From NCBI GenBank assembly GCA_944326735.1, contig CALVFC010000012.1, positions 1 to 18,301 of the forward strand: DNA of 18,301 nt. Reading direction: 5' to 3'. Below are positions 1-6,943 of this stretch, one piece after another. A program made the translations under genes and the position numbers. The notes beneath the pieces are model-generated. The model saw only the letters and a list, made by a program, of their open reading frames with translations. It was not told the origin of the DNA and did no database searches. This stretch comes from an uncultured Limosilactobacillus sp. (lineage in GTDB: Bacteria; Bacillota; Bacilli; Lactobacillales; Lactobacillaceae). How positions within the stretch are numbered: position 1 is the first letter of the stretch; every line of letters begins with the position of its first letter.

Positions 1-1
1 T

Positions 2-73
2 TGGGCTATAGCCAAGCGGTAAGGCAACGGTTTTTGGTACCGTCATGCGCTGGTTCGAATCCAGCTAGCCCAA
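2..73 (+). tRNA. tRNA-Gln (anticodon UUG)
   Basis: A complete cloverleaf can be read. The acceptor arm TGGGCTA at 2-8 pairs with TAGCCCA at 66-72, with A73 as discriminator. The anticodon stem ACGGT/ACCGT encloses the loop TTTTGGT, giving anticodon TTG, which reads CAA glutamine codons. The T arm has the usual GGTTCGAATCC. No CCA is encoded, so the end would be added enzymatically. The promoter, or further tRNAs upstream, lie outside the window. Confidence 0.95.
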
Positions 74-79
74 CTGTGA

Positions 80-110
80 AACCGTCAACTGTTGGTTGGC
101 GGTTTTTTGT
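80..110 (+). terminator. Rho-independent terminator after tRNA-Gln
   Basis: Bases 80-89 pair with 95-104 (AACCG, a T-G wobble, then CAAC against GTTG and CGGTT) around a short loop, followed by a run of six T. It lies directly behind the tRNA and should end its transcript. Confidence 0.85.
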
Positions 111-136
111 TACCAAAAATTAGGAGAGCGAGTAAT

Positions 137-781
137 ATGCCAAAGCAAGGACACTTTGCTAAATCGACACGATTAAAACAGTTAAATCAGTTTAAAGTTA
201 AAAAACATGCGCAGGGTCAGACAATCGATGATCAACAGTTTATCGACTACGTGCTTGTTCGTTTTGCCTTGACCTCTAAACGAAAGTTATCCGAGTTAGC
301 AGGGGAAACGGCTCAGCGGCTAATTATGGAAATATGTGCTGAACTTAACCCGGGAAATAATGATTTGAGCAGCATTGTTTCTAATAAGTTGGCGGAGTTG
401 CAAAGTCGGGTTCCCTGGCAGTTTTATCGACAAGTCCTGGCAAACTGGGAACAGGTCCAACATTTTCTCCAGCGTGAAGTGCCTGCCGTTCCGTTAAGGG
501 CACGAGTATTATTAAGTAATCCACTTAGTGAGCAAGCACTGGAACAATTGATTGCTGAATTGATTGCCCGTCAAACGACTGCTGCAATGTTTCTTAACCG
601 TCCAGTGAATGAGCAAATTAAGAAGCAAACAGCAGAGCGGCTCTTGAAAGTGATTATTAACCAGGGACAAGTTGATTGGACGAAGATTGCTGCTTTATGG
701 GCGCCATTTGATTTTGAACCAGCGGATAACCTCGATGAGGGAACTAAAAAGTGGCTTCATCAGTTAGCAACATTAAGTTAA
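137..781 (+). CDS. Hypothetical protein, 214 aa
   Basis: Not recognised. The reading frame is open from base 92, but that would start inside the tRNA terminator. The ATG at 137 follows a good ribosome binding site (TAGGAGAG, 121-128), so it is taken as the start. The product is soluble, with no signal peptide or membrane segment. It has a basic N-terminus (about residues 1-26, rich in Lys, Arg and Gln) and then mostly predicted helical sequence rich in Leu, Ala, Gln and Glu. There are no obvious cysteine, histidine or nucleotide-binding motifs. It sits 64 bases behind tRNA-Gln with no clear promoter in the gap and has its own terminator, so it may depend on read-through from the tRNA unit. 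Coding appearance is good, because frame, RBS and terminator agree. Function is unknown. Confidence 0.75.
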   Translation: MPKQGHFAKSTRLKQLNQFKVKKHAQGQTIDDQQFIDYVLVRFALTSKRKLSELAGETAQRLIMEICAELNPGNNDLSSIVSNKLAELQSRVPWQFYRQVLANWEQVQHFLQREVPAVPLRARVLLSNPLSEQALEQLIAELIARQTTAAMFLNRPVNEQIKKQTAERLLKVIINQGQVDWTKIAALWAPFDFEPADNLDEGTKKWLHQLATLS

Positions 782-793
782 ATTTGCTATAAT
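764..793 (+). promoter_or_regulatory. Putative extended -10 promoter
   Basis: A perfect extended -10 element, TGCTATAAT, lies at 785-793. An 18-base spacer separates its hexamer from a moderate -35 (TTAGCA, 764-769). It overlaps the end of the hypothetical gene and points at the MFS gene. A terminator-like hairpin (807-842) lies between it and that gene, so its role is uncertain. Confidence 0.5.
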
Positions 794-806
794 TAACATC
801 AGTTTG

Positions 807-842
807 AGCTGTGACGAAGTAAATCGTCAGAGCTTTTTTTTC
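807..842 (+). terminator. Rho-independent terminator or leader hairpin
   Basis: AGCT plus TGACGA (807-817) pair with TCGTCA plus AGCT (824-834), with one G/G mismatch and a six-base loop, followed by eight T. Simplest reading: terminator of the 214-aa gene. It lies just after a promoter-like sequence and just before the MFS ribosome binding site, so it could also act as an attenuator. Confidence 0.8.
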
Positions 843-862
843 TTTTAAGAGGGGGACTGAAT

Positions 863-2260
863 GTGGCTGATATAGTACACAAAAAAGCGGATATTTATTA
901 TGCCATTGTGGCGTTAGCATTATTAACTTTTATTGGGATTATGAATGAGACGGCCATGAACGTCACTTATCCAGAGTTGGCACAAACATTTCATATTTCA
1001 CTTGATACTACCCAGTGGATTACCAGTGGCTACTTATTGATGGTGACAATTGTCATGGGGACCACTGCTTACTTATTACGCCAGTTTCCGGCGCGGCGGT
1101 TACATCTGGTGGCAGTGACGATGTTTATTGTCGGCAGCGTGATTTGTGCCACCGCAATTAATTTCCCAATTCTGCTAGTGGGACGCCTTATTCAAGCTAT
1201 TGCGACTGGTTTCTCGACGCCAATCCTTTTCCATTTAATTTTTACCCAAATTCCCGCAAATAAAAAGGGAATGATGACTGGTGTGGCGGGAATGATTATC
1301 TCTTTTGCGCCAGCACTAGGGCCAACTTACGGTGGGGTTGTTGTGGAGAAACTATCATGGCGGATGATCTTTTGGATTTTGCTACCCTTTGTAGTAGTCA
1401 GCCTTTACCTGGGGCAAAAATATATTCATAACCGTCCCTTTGGTAATGATAAGCCGTTTTCCTATAGTGCTTTGGTGTGCTTAGCAGCAGTCTTCATCTT
1501 GGTTGTCGGCGGAATTAGTTCGATCGGGCGTAGTGGCAGCTTCCAGTATTGTGGCATGGCAATTGTCGGTGCACTAATTCTCTTTGTCGTATTCTTATAC
1601 CTCAATAACCACGGAAGATCACAGTTGCTTGACCTATCAATCTTTCGTCAGGTACCAATTCGGTTATCGAGTTTAACGTACTTTAACCTGCAGTTTATCA
1701 ATATTGGGATCTCACTGGTAATTCCCGTATATGCTCAATATGCATTAGGTAGTGGTTCAATGGTCGCTGGTTTGATCCTCCTTCCTGGATCATTCATTGG
1801 GGCTTTTGTGGCTCCGCTAGGTGGTCGGTGGGCCGATCAACGGCGCTTTGCCGAGCCAGTCGTTACTGGGGCAATCATGGTTACTGTGGCATCACTGTTC
1901 TTTATCATTATTCAACGTAACCTAACACCTGTCCTGATGGCATTACTTTTTATTGTTTTGCGGGTCGGCTTTAATTTGGCATTTTCAACGACGATCTCCA
2001 ATGCCTCACTAATTGTGCCTGCACAAAATTCCTCAGACGTTAACTCTGTCTTTAACATGGTGCAACAGTTTGCGGGGTCTGTCGGTACTGGATTGCTGAC
2101 AGCCATTATTGCATTATGCCAAAATCGCGGCGGAGCAATGGTAAAGCAAACGATTGTCGGTGGTCGCATTGACTATTATTTAATTTTGCTTTTAGCGATC
2201 ATTACTCTGATCACGGTCGGCATTAATTTTAACTGGCAAGCACGCCATAAAAGTGCATAA
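863..2260 (+). CDS. MFS multidrug efflux transporter, DHA2 (EmrB/QacA) family
   Basis: A 465-residue integral membrane protein of the major facilitator superfamily, expected to export drugs or other toxic compounds in exchange for protons. Length and the pattern of hydrophobic segments fit a 14-helix DHA2 member. Visible family marks are WITSGYLL at residues 52-59 (end of helix 2), motif-B-like GRLIQAIATG at 107-116, and an antiporter motif C of the form APALGPTYGG at 149-158. The start is GTG at 863, behind AGAGGGGGA (848-856). The nearby ATG at 861 hits a stop after four codons. No fused domain or local regulator is seen. The substrate cannot be told from sequence; the DHA2 assignment is firm, drug export is family inference. 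Confidence 0.9.
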   Translation: MADIVHKKADIYYAIVALALLTFIGIMNETAMNVTYPELAQTFHISLDTTQWITSGYLLMVTIVMGTTAYLLRQFPARRLHLVAVTMFIVGSVICATAINFPILLVGRLIQAIATGFSTPILFHLIFTQIPANKKGMMTGVAGMIISFAPALGPTYGGVVVEKLSWRMIFWILLPFVVVSLYLGQKYIHNRPFGNDKPFSYSALVCLAAVFILVVGGISSIGRSGSFQYCGMAIVGALILFVVFLYLNNHGRSQLLDLSIFRQVPIRLSSLTYFNLQFINIGISLVIPVYAQYALGSGSMVAGLILLPGSFIGAFVAPLGGRWADQRRFAEPVVTGAIMVTVASLFFIIIQRNLTPVLMALLFIVLRVGFNLAFSTTISNASLIVPAQNSSDVNSVFNMVQQFAGSVGTGLLTAIIALCQNRGGAMVKQTIVGGRIDYYLILLLAIITLITVGINFNWQARHKSA

Positions 2261-2271
2261 AAGCGCTGAGA
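2258..2271 (+). promoter_or_regulatory. Candidate cre (CcpA) site upstream of the D-Asp ligase gene
   Basis: TAAAAGCGCTGAGA matches 12 of 14 positions of the cre consensus TGWAANCGNTNWCA, including the central CG. It overlaps the MFS stop codon and lies about 28 bases upstream of the putative -10 of the next gene. One degenerate match in this window could be chance. Confidence 0.3.
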
Positions 2272-2295
2272 TTGATGGTTATTATCGGGTGAGAA

Positions 2296-2304
2296 TGATA
2301 AAAT
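2296..2304 (+). promoter_or_regulatory. Putative extended -10 promoter of the D-Asp ligase gene
   Basis: TGATAAAAT at 2296-2304 fits an extended -10 (TGn plus TAAAAT). No good -35 exists at the normal distance; TTGATG at 2272-2277 is 21 bases away. It lies about 30 bases before the start codon. Confidence 0.45.
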
Positions 2305-2334
2305 TGAGCCAGTATTATTAAGGAGTGAATAGTA

Positions 2335-3579
2335 GTGAACAAGCAAGAATTTGTTCCCTTAATTCTCGGTAGTGATTTTAATGCATATGGCATGGCTCGC
2401 TCGATGTACGAAAAATATGGTGTTAAGTCCCACCTATATGCACGTCAGCCATTGGCACCAACGCGTTTTTCTAAAATTGTGGACTTGCATTTCTTACCTA
2501 ACCTCCAGGACGAAGCAGTCTTTGCTAAGACATTGATTGCCGCTGCTCAAGAATATAAGAAAGCCGGTAAAGAGGTTGTCTTGATTTCGTGTGGGGATGA
2601 TTATACGGAGTTAGTTTCTAAGCACCGTAAGGAGTTATCTCAGTATATGGACTGTCCATACGCGGATTATGATGAGGTTGCTAAGCTAACTGATAAGGAA
2701 CAGTTTTATCAGGTCTGCGAACAATACGGTTTGCCATATCCGAAGACTGATATTCTGAAGCCAGACACTGATTATAAGAAGTATCAGTCGCCATTTGGTT
2801 TTCCAATTGCCTTGAAAGCGGCCGACGCTGTGCAATGGCATAAGGGGAACTTTGCCGGTTATGAGAAAGCTTATATTATTAATGACCAACAGCGGTTAAC
2901 GGAAGTCCTGACCACCATCTATGAACATAGCCCATACAAGGGTGACTTGGTTCTCCAGGAATTTATTCCTGGTGACGATAGTAATATGCGGACAATTAAC
3001 TGCTATGTTGATCGTAATCACCAGGTTAAAATGATGTGTCTGGGACACCCATTGCTGGAAGATTGCAACCCCACCAATGTAGGTAACTATGTCGCAATTA
3101 TGCCAGCGTATGACCAACAGATTTATGACAACATCAAGCGCTTCTTAGAAAGTGTCCAATTTACTGGTTTTGTTAACTTCGATCTCAAATATGACCGGCG
3201 TGATAAACAATTCAAGGTCTTTGATTTGAATCCACGTCAGGGGCGGAGCAGTTTCTTTGTTTCCTTGAATGGTTACCAATTATCATCATATCCGGTGGAA
3301 GATTATGTCTTTGATACCTTGAAGGATCAACCAACCATTTATGCTAATAAGGATAAGAGTAAGTACCAGCTGTGGTTGGGAGTTTCTCAAAAGACATTCT
3401 TACAGTATGCTAAGGATAATGAGATTAAACATGAAGCCGAAAAGCTGATTGCGGAAAAACGAGTGGGGACGACATTCCACTACGATCGGGATATGAACCT
3501 GATGCGGTGGTTGCTTGAAAAGCGCATTAACAGTAATTACCAAAAGAACTTTGAAAAATACTTTGTAATGAAGAAATAA
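2335..3579 (+). CDS. ATP-grasp ligase, probable D-aspartate ligase (peptidoglycan cross-bridge)
   Basis: A 414-residue ATP-grasp enzyme. It is probably the ligase that activates D-aspartate with ATP and joins it to the diamino acid of UDP-MurNAc-pentapeptide in the cytoplasm, making the D-Asp branch of A4-alpha peptidoglycan. The N-terminal pre-ATP-grasp part contains [13 protein letters not shown] (11-23). The nucleotide-binding Lys is near 161, in [18 protein letters not shown] (208-219) and LGHPLLED (236-243) resemble the Enterococcus faecium enzyme Aslfm as I recall it. A metal and phosphate-binding segment [13 protein letters not shown] spans 296-308, with Asp297 and Asn299. The GTG start at 2335 follows AAGGAGTG (2320-2327). 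Support for the function comes from the aspartate racemase two genes downstream. The alternative is another carboxylate-amine ligase of the same superfamily. Confidence 0.85.
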   Translation: MNKQEFVPLILGSDFNAYGMARSMYEKYGVKSHLYARQPLAPTRFSKIVDLHFLPNLQDEAVFAKTLIAAAQEYKKAGKEVVLISCGDDYTELVSKHRKELSQYMDCPYADYDEVAKLTDKEQFYQVCEQYGLPYPKTDILKPDTDYKKYQSPFGFPIALKAADAVQWHKGNFAGYEKAYIINDQQRLTEVLTTIYEHSPYKGDLVLQEFIPGDDSNMRTINCYVDRNHQVKMMCLGHPLLEDCNPTNVGNYVAIMPAYDQQIYDNIKRFLESVQFTGFVNFDLKYDRRDKQFKVFDLNPRQGRSSFFVSLNGYQLSSYPVEDYVFDTLKDQPTIYANKDKSKYQLWLGVSQKTFLQYAKDNEIKHEAEKLIAEKRVGTTFHYDRDMNLMRWLLEKRINSNYQKNFEKYFVMKK

Positions 3580-3585
3580 CCAATT

Positions 3586-3619
3586 AACGGTTGGTAGGGC
3601 GCCCTCTACCAACCGTTTT
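3586..3619 (+). terminator. Strong hairpin terminator after the D-Asp ligase gene
   Basis: A perfect 12-base-pair stem (3586-3597 with 3606-3617) around an eight-base loop is followed by a short T tract. It separates the ligase transcript from the exchanger-racemase unit. The stem itself contains A and T at its base, so it may also work weakly in the other direction. Confidence 0.85.
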
Positions 3620-3629
3620 GTAATGTTTA

Positions 3630-3658
3630 TTGAATTTCAACTGTATCAATGTAATAAT
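3630..3658 (+). promoter_or_regulatory. Promoter of the exchanger-racemase unit
   Basis: A -35 TTGAAT (3630-3635) and a -10 AATAAT (3653-3658) are separated by 17 bases. A TG dinucleotide at 3650-3651 gives an extended -10. It lies 42 bases before the exchanger ATG. Confidence 0.6.
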
Positions 3659-3700
3659 GTGGCTTGATCAACTAGTTATTATTTAAGAAAGAGATTATTT

Positions 3701-5350
3701 ATGATTCATTCAATTGTTCATTTTATGGTGCATAATCAGGTGTTTACCCTGTTTATTTGCATGGCGATTGGTTTTGCCATTGGTGAATATAAGATTGCCG
3801 GTCGATTTAAAATTGGGGCCACTGTGGCGACCTTAGTAGTTACCTTAATTGTTGGCCAGATTGGGTCGTTTCCCCGGGATGAAATGTTAGGGACAATCTT
3901 CTTTGCAGCCTTCATGTTTTCAATTGGTTACCAAATTGGACCGCAGTTGATGGTTTCCTTGAAGTTATTTGGATCGCGGATTATTATTGCCGGGTTATTC
4001 TGGCTCCTGTCTGCACTGCTCGTTTCATGGGCCCTCTTTGCGGCGTTCCATATTGGACCCGGAATTGCCACAGGAATTATCGCGGGGTCCCTTACCCAGT
4101 CCTCAACGGTTGCTTCTTCACTAAGTACTATTAATTCTTTGCCAGTCAGTTCGGCAGTTAAGGCCACCTATGAAGCACAATTGCCGGTTGCCTATGCTTT
4201 GACCTATGTATTTGGTACATTGGGCGTTCTGATCTTTCTGCGGGACATTGCACCGAAAATACTGGGTATTAATATTTCTAAGCGCGGTCCCCAAATGGCT
4301 CGGAAGTACCACTTTCATGCGAAAAACCCTAACCCCACTTGGCGACGGACTTACCGTCTCTTACCGGGATCACCATTGGTTGGTAAAACGTTAGGCGGCT
4401 TTAATAAGTGGTCAGATTACCGGTTGATTGCCTTAGCTGCTTTTCATGACCGTGATATGACCGACCACCTCGAGTATCAACTCCAACCAGGGGACTTATT
4501 GGTAGTGATTGGCTATGCTATCCATTTTGACCAAATGCACGCGATTAAAGGAATAAAAGAAGTCTTAACGCCAACCAATGCCCCCGCTGAACGGAAATTT
4601 GTTTTAGGAAAGAATTTCAAATTTACCCAGCTAGCTATCCTCCGGCAACATGGGGTCTTTATTAACATCCAGGATCCAGATACTGGGAATGAACAGTTAT
4701 TTAACCAACTACGACCGGGCAGTGTCATTTCATTGACCGGTAATACATCACGAACTGCGGCCATTTTGAAGAAGATGGGTCGCTGGCACACCAGTGATTT
4801 AGCAATCAACTTTTCACTGTTTTCCTTAGGCATTGCTGGAGCTTCCCTTTTAGGGGTTTTAGGAATAAAATTAAACGGTATTCCTTTACAATTAGGTAAT
4901 GGTGTTGCCGCATTGATCATGGGGCTGCTGTTGAGTACTTGGATTGCTCGTCACCGGGACCATGATTCAATTCCAACTTCGGTTTCGGCCTTCTTCCAAA
5001 ATGTGGGACTAACCCTATTCGTGGGGACAGTTGGTTTGCAATCTGCCCAGGCCTTTACCGGTGCGGTTAAATCTTTAGGAATTGGTGTATTAATCATCGG
5101 CGTGGTGGTCGCAATCGCTCCGCACTTATTGACGTTGTTATTTGGTCGCTACGTTTTGCACATTGAACCATTAGCGTTGATTGGTGCCCTGACTGGTTCG
5201 GGGACCGTGGCCGCGGCGTTAACTGAGATTACTGCCCAGACTGGTTCTGAAGGTGGGGCCTACTTTGCTGCAGCGTTGACACCTGCTTACATCATGGGGA
5301 ACATCGGCATTACTTTACTAGGTCCGATCTTTGTGGCCCTACTAACATGA
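3701..5350 (+). CDS. AspT-like aspartate/alanine exchanger (AAE family transporter)
   Basis: A 549-residue membrane transporter of the aspartate:alanine exchanger family, close in length to known AspT proteins. It has two related hydrophobic halves (about 1-190 and 365-549) that carry the same signature: GSLTQSSTVAS at 129-139 and GALTGSGTVAA at 495-505. Between them is a soluble part with two RCK_C/TrkA-C-like domains (about 220-285 and 296-350). Known AspT swaps aspartate for alanine with aspartate decarboxylase. No decarboxylase gene is seen here, so the local role is more likely moving aspartate or a related amino acid for the racemase and ligase; that is inference. The ATG at 3701 is preceded by a weak AAGAAAGAG. 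It has its own promoter and is followed after 28 bases by the racemase, so the two are probably one operon. Confidence 0.85.
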   Translation: MIHSIVHFMVHNQVFTLFICMAIGFAIGEYKIAGRFKIGATVATLVVTLIVGQIGSFPRDEMLGTIFFAAFMFSIGYQIGPQLMVSLKLFGSRIIIAGLFWLLSALLVSWALFAAFHIGPGIATGIIAGSLTQSSTVASSLSTINSLPVSSAVKATYEAQLPVAYALTYVFGTLGVLIFLRDIAPKILGINISKRGPQMARKYHFHAKNPNPTWRRTYRLLPGSPLVGKTLGGFNKWSDYRLIALAAFHDRDMTDHLEYQLQPGDLLVVIGYAIHFDQMHAIKGIKEVLTPTNAPAERKFVLGKNFKFTQLAILRQHGVFINIQDPDTGNEQLFNQLRPGSVISLTGNTSRTAAILKKMGRWHTSDLAINFSLFSLGIAGASLLGVLGIKLNGIPLQLGNGVAALIMGLLLSTWIARHRDHDSIPTSVSAFFQNVGLTLFVGTVGLQSAQAFTGAVKSLGIGVLIIGVVVAIAPHLLTLLFGRYVLHIEPLALIGALTGSGTVAAALTEITAQTGSEGGAYFAAALTPAYIMGNIGITLLGPIFVALLT

Positions 5351-5378
5351 TTAGAAATAAAACTGAGAGGAAATTATC

Positions 5379-6092
5379 ATGCAACAATTTTTTACAATCC
5401 TAGGTGGAATGGGAACTTTAGCAACTGAATCATACGTCCGTTTGCTTGACCAACGGACACCCACCCACTCTGATCAGGATTACCTCAATTACGTAGTGGT
5501 TAACCATGCCACGATCCCTGACCGGACTAGTTGGATTCTTGACCACAGCAAGCCAAATCCGACAATTCCATTGGTGGAAGATATTAAGCAACAAAGTCAA
5601 TTGAACCCCGCATTCTTTGTCTTGATCTGCAATACTGCCCACTACTCGTACAAGCAGCTCCAAGCAGCAACTGACATTCCGATCTTGAATATGCTGCAAT
5701 CGACGGTCGATGAAATTAAGAAGATCAACCCGACTGCTCAGCGCGTGGGCCTTTTGGCAACTGACGGGACAATTACTTCGGGCTTATATGATTCCTACAT
5801 CACGAATGCGGGATATGAGGAGGTTAAACCAACTCCAGAAATTCAAGCGATGACGGAAGACCTGATTTACAATGATATTAAGAAGGCCGGTCATTCTGAT
5901 GGCGCCAAATACCATGAATTAGTCCGCAAGATGATTGAAGAACAACATTGTGACATTGTCATTTTAGGCTGCACAGAACTTTCATATGCGGAAGAAATGG
6001 ATCCAGAAACGAAGTATCCAGTAGCCGATTCACAATCTATTATTGTGGATCGTTCCATTGAACGGGCGTTGCAACTCCGCCAGAAGAAATAA
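5379..6092 (+). CDS. racD: Aspartate racemase (Asp/Glu racemase family)
   Basis: A 237-residue cofactor-independent racemase that would interconvert L- and D-aspartate in the cytoplasm. The N-terminal glycine motif LGGMGT (8-13) is of the aspartate racemase type, unlike the DSGxGG of glutamate racemase. The two catalytic cysteines are visible: Cys84 in ICNTAH and Cys198 in GCTELS. Length is normal. The ATG at 5379 follows GAGAGG (5365-5370), 28 bases after the exchanger stop, so it should be co-transcribed. Beside a probable D-aspartate ligase, its likely job is supplying D-Asp for the peptidoglycan cross-bridge. A broader amino acid racemase is possible, but the context argues for aspartate. 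Confidence 0.88.
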   Translation: MQQFFTILGGMGTLATESYVRLLDQRTPTHSDQDYLNYVVVNHATIPDRTSWILDHSKPNPTIPLVEDIKQQSQLNPAFFVLICNTAHYSYKQLQAATDIPILNMLQSTVDEIKKINPTAQRVGLLATDGTITSGLYDSYITNAGYEEVKPTPEIQAMTEDLIYNDIKKAGHSDGAKYHELVRKMIEEQHCDIVILGCTELSYAEEMDPETKYPVADSQSIIVDRSIERALQLRQKK

Positions 6093-6105
6093 CAATAATC
6101 AATAT

Positions 6106-6134
6106 GGGGGACTAGGGGAATCCTAGCCCCTTTT
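6106..6134 (+). terminator. Rho-independent terminator after racD
   Basis: GGGG and CTAGG (6107-6116, one bulged A) pair with CCTAG and CCCC (6122-6130) around a five-base loop, followed by TTTT. It ends the exchanger-racemase unit. Confidence 0.85.
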
Positions 6135-6147
6135 GATATCTGGAAAA

Positions 6148-6163
6148 ATTGGTATAGGTGACC
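6148..6163 (+). promoter_or_regulatory. Candidate GntR/HutC operator 1 (dre-like), overlapping the -35
   Basis: ATTGGTATAGGTGACC matches 12 of 16 bases of the B. subtilis YvoA/NagR dre site as I recall it (ATTGGTATAGACAACT). It has GGT and ACC arms typical of HutC-family operators. It covers the -35 region of the promoter of the GntR gene, so autorepression is plausible. Confidence 0.5.
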
Positions 6164-6179
6164 CCAAGCATGGTAAAAT
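6149..6179 (+). promoter_or_regulatory. Promoter of the gntR-pncB-nadE-tex-sprT operon
   Basis: An extended -10 TGGTAAAAT lies at 6171-6179, with a moderate -35 TTGGTA at 6149-6154 and a rather long spacer of 19 bases. It is the only promoter-like sequence between the racD terminator and the GntR gene. Confidence 0.5.
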
Positions 6180-6196
6180 AGTATCCGAATCACTTT

Positions 6197-6212
6197 TTAG
6201 GTATTAGTGGTG
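6197..6212 (+). promoter_or_regulatory. Candidate GntR operator 2 in the leader
   Basis: TTAGGTATTAGTGGTG shares the GGTAT and GTG core with operator 1 (9 of 16 identical when aligned). It starts 49 bases downstream, between the transcription start and the ribosome binding site. A weak match, worth testing only together with site 1. Confidence 0.3.
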
Positions 6213-6227
6213 TAAGGAGGAAGAGAT

Positions 6228-6929
6228 ATGAGCTCACCAGTATATATCCAGATCCATAACCAACTTCGTGAGAACATTGAAGATGGTAAATGGAAGGTTG
6301 GTGAAAAGATTCCGGCTGAACGAGAATTAGCCGCCGATTTTGACGTCAGTCGTATGACTCTCCGTCAAGCAATTCAGGCTTTAGTTGATGAAGGAATTCT
6401 CGAACGGCGTGTGGGGTCGGGGACATTCGTTGCCAACCGCAAAGTGCAAGAAAAGATGTCTGGCGTGACCAGTTTTACGGACCTGATGCGTTCCTTGGGG
6501 AAGACGCCATCCAGTAAAACCATTTCTTACCACTTGACGATTCCTTCCCAAACAGAAATTGAAAAATTGAAGTTAGGCCAGGATGAACAGGTCGTTCGAA
6601 TGGAACGGGTCCGGTTGGCCAATGATGTGCCAATTTGCTTTGAAATTGCGACGGTTCCTGCGCGCCTCATTGAAAACTTCAGCAAGGAGGAAGTCACCAA
6701 TTCTTTCTGGCAAACTCTGGAAAAGAAGGCGCACCTGTTTCCGGGCCATGCTGTTCAACACATTTCAGCCACTAATGCAACGGAAAGAATTGCAACATAC
6801 CTTAACGTCAAGCGAGGGGATGCACTGCTAAGAATGACGCAGCTTTCCTACCTACAAGACGGCACTCCGTTTGAGTATGTTCATACCCAGTATGCCGGCT
6901 CACGATTTGAATTTGTATTGGAAAAATAA
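6228..6929 (+). CDS. GntR-family transcriptional regulator, HutC subfamily (wHTH + UTRA)
   Basis: A 233-residue DNA-binding regulator. Residues 1-70 are a GntR winged helix: YIQIHNQLRENI near the start, then PAERELAADFDVSRMTLRQA and the wing VGSGTFV. Residues from about 80 to the end form a UTRA effector-binding domain, with VRMERVRLAN in its first strands. The ATG at 6228 follows AAGGAGG (6214-6220). Only 14 bases separate it from pncB, so it probably controls the NAD salvage genes as well as itself, through the site at 6148-6163. The effector is unknown. UTRA regulators usually bind sugar phosphates, amino acids or similar small molecules; a nicotinate or NAD-related ligand is inference from context only. 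Confidence 0.9.
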   Translation: MSSPVYIQIHNQLRENIEDGKWKVGEKIPAERELAADFDVSRMTLRQAIQALVDEGILERRVGSGTFVANRKVQEKMSGVTSFTDLMRSLGKTPSSKTISYHLTIPSQTEIEKLKLGQDEQVVRMERVRLANDVPICFEIATVPARLIENFSKEEVTNSFWQTLEKKAHLFPGHAVQHISATNATERIATYLNVKRGDALLRMTQLSYLQDGTPFEYVHTQYAGSRFEFVLEK

Positions 6930-6943
6930 AGAGGTATTACATA

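Noticed and set aside
92..136. N-terminal extension of the 214-aa protein to ATG-like start at 92
   Set aside because: It begins inside the tRNA-Gln terminator hairpin and has no ribosome binding site; ATG 137 has TAGGAGAG at good distance.
804..848. Possible 14-codon leader peptide starting TTG at 804
   Set aside because: No ribosome binding site, a rare start codon, and the run of Phe codons simply reads the T tract of the hairpin.
2258..2290. Terminator between the MFS gene and the ligase gene
   Set aside because: AGCGCT is a short palindrome only; no stem plus T tract can be drawn, so read-through from the MFS gene remains possible.
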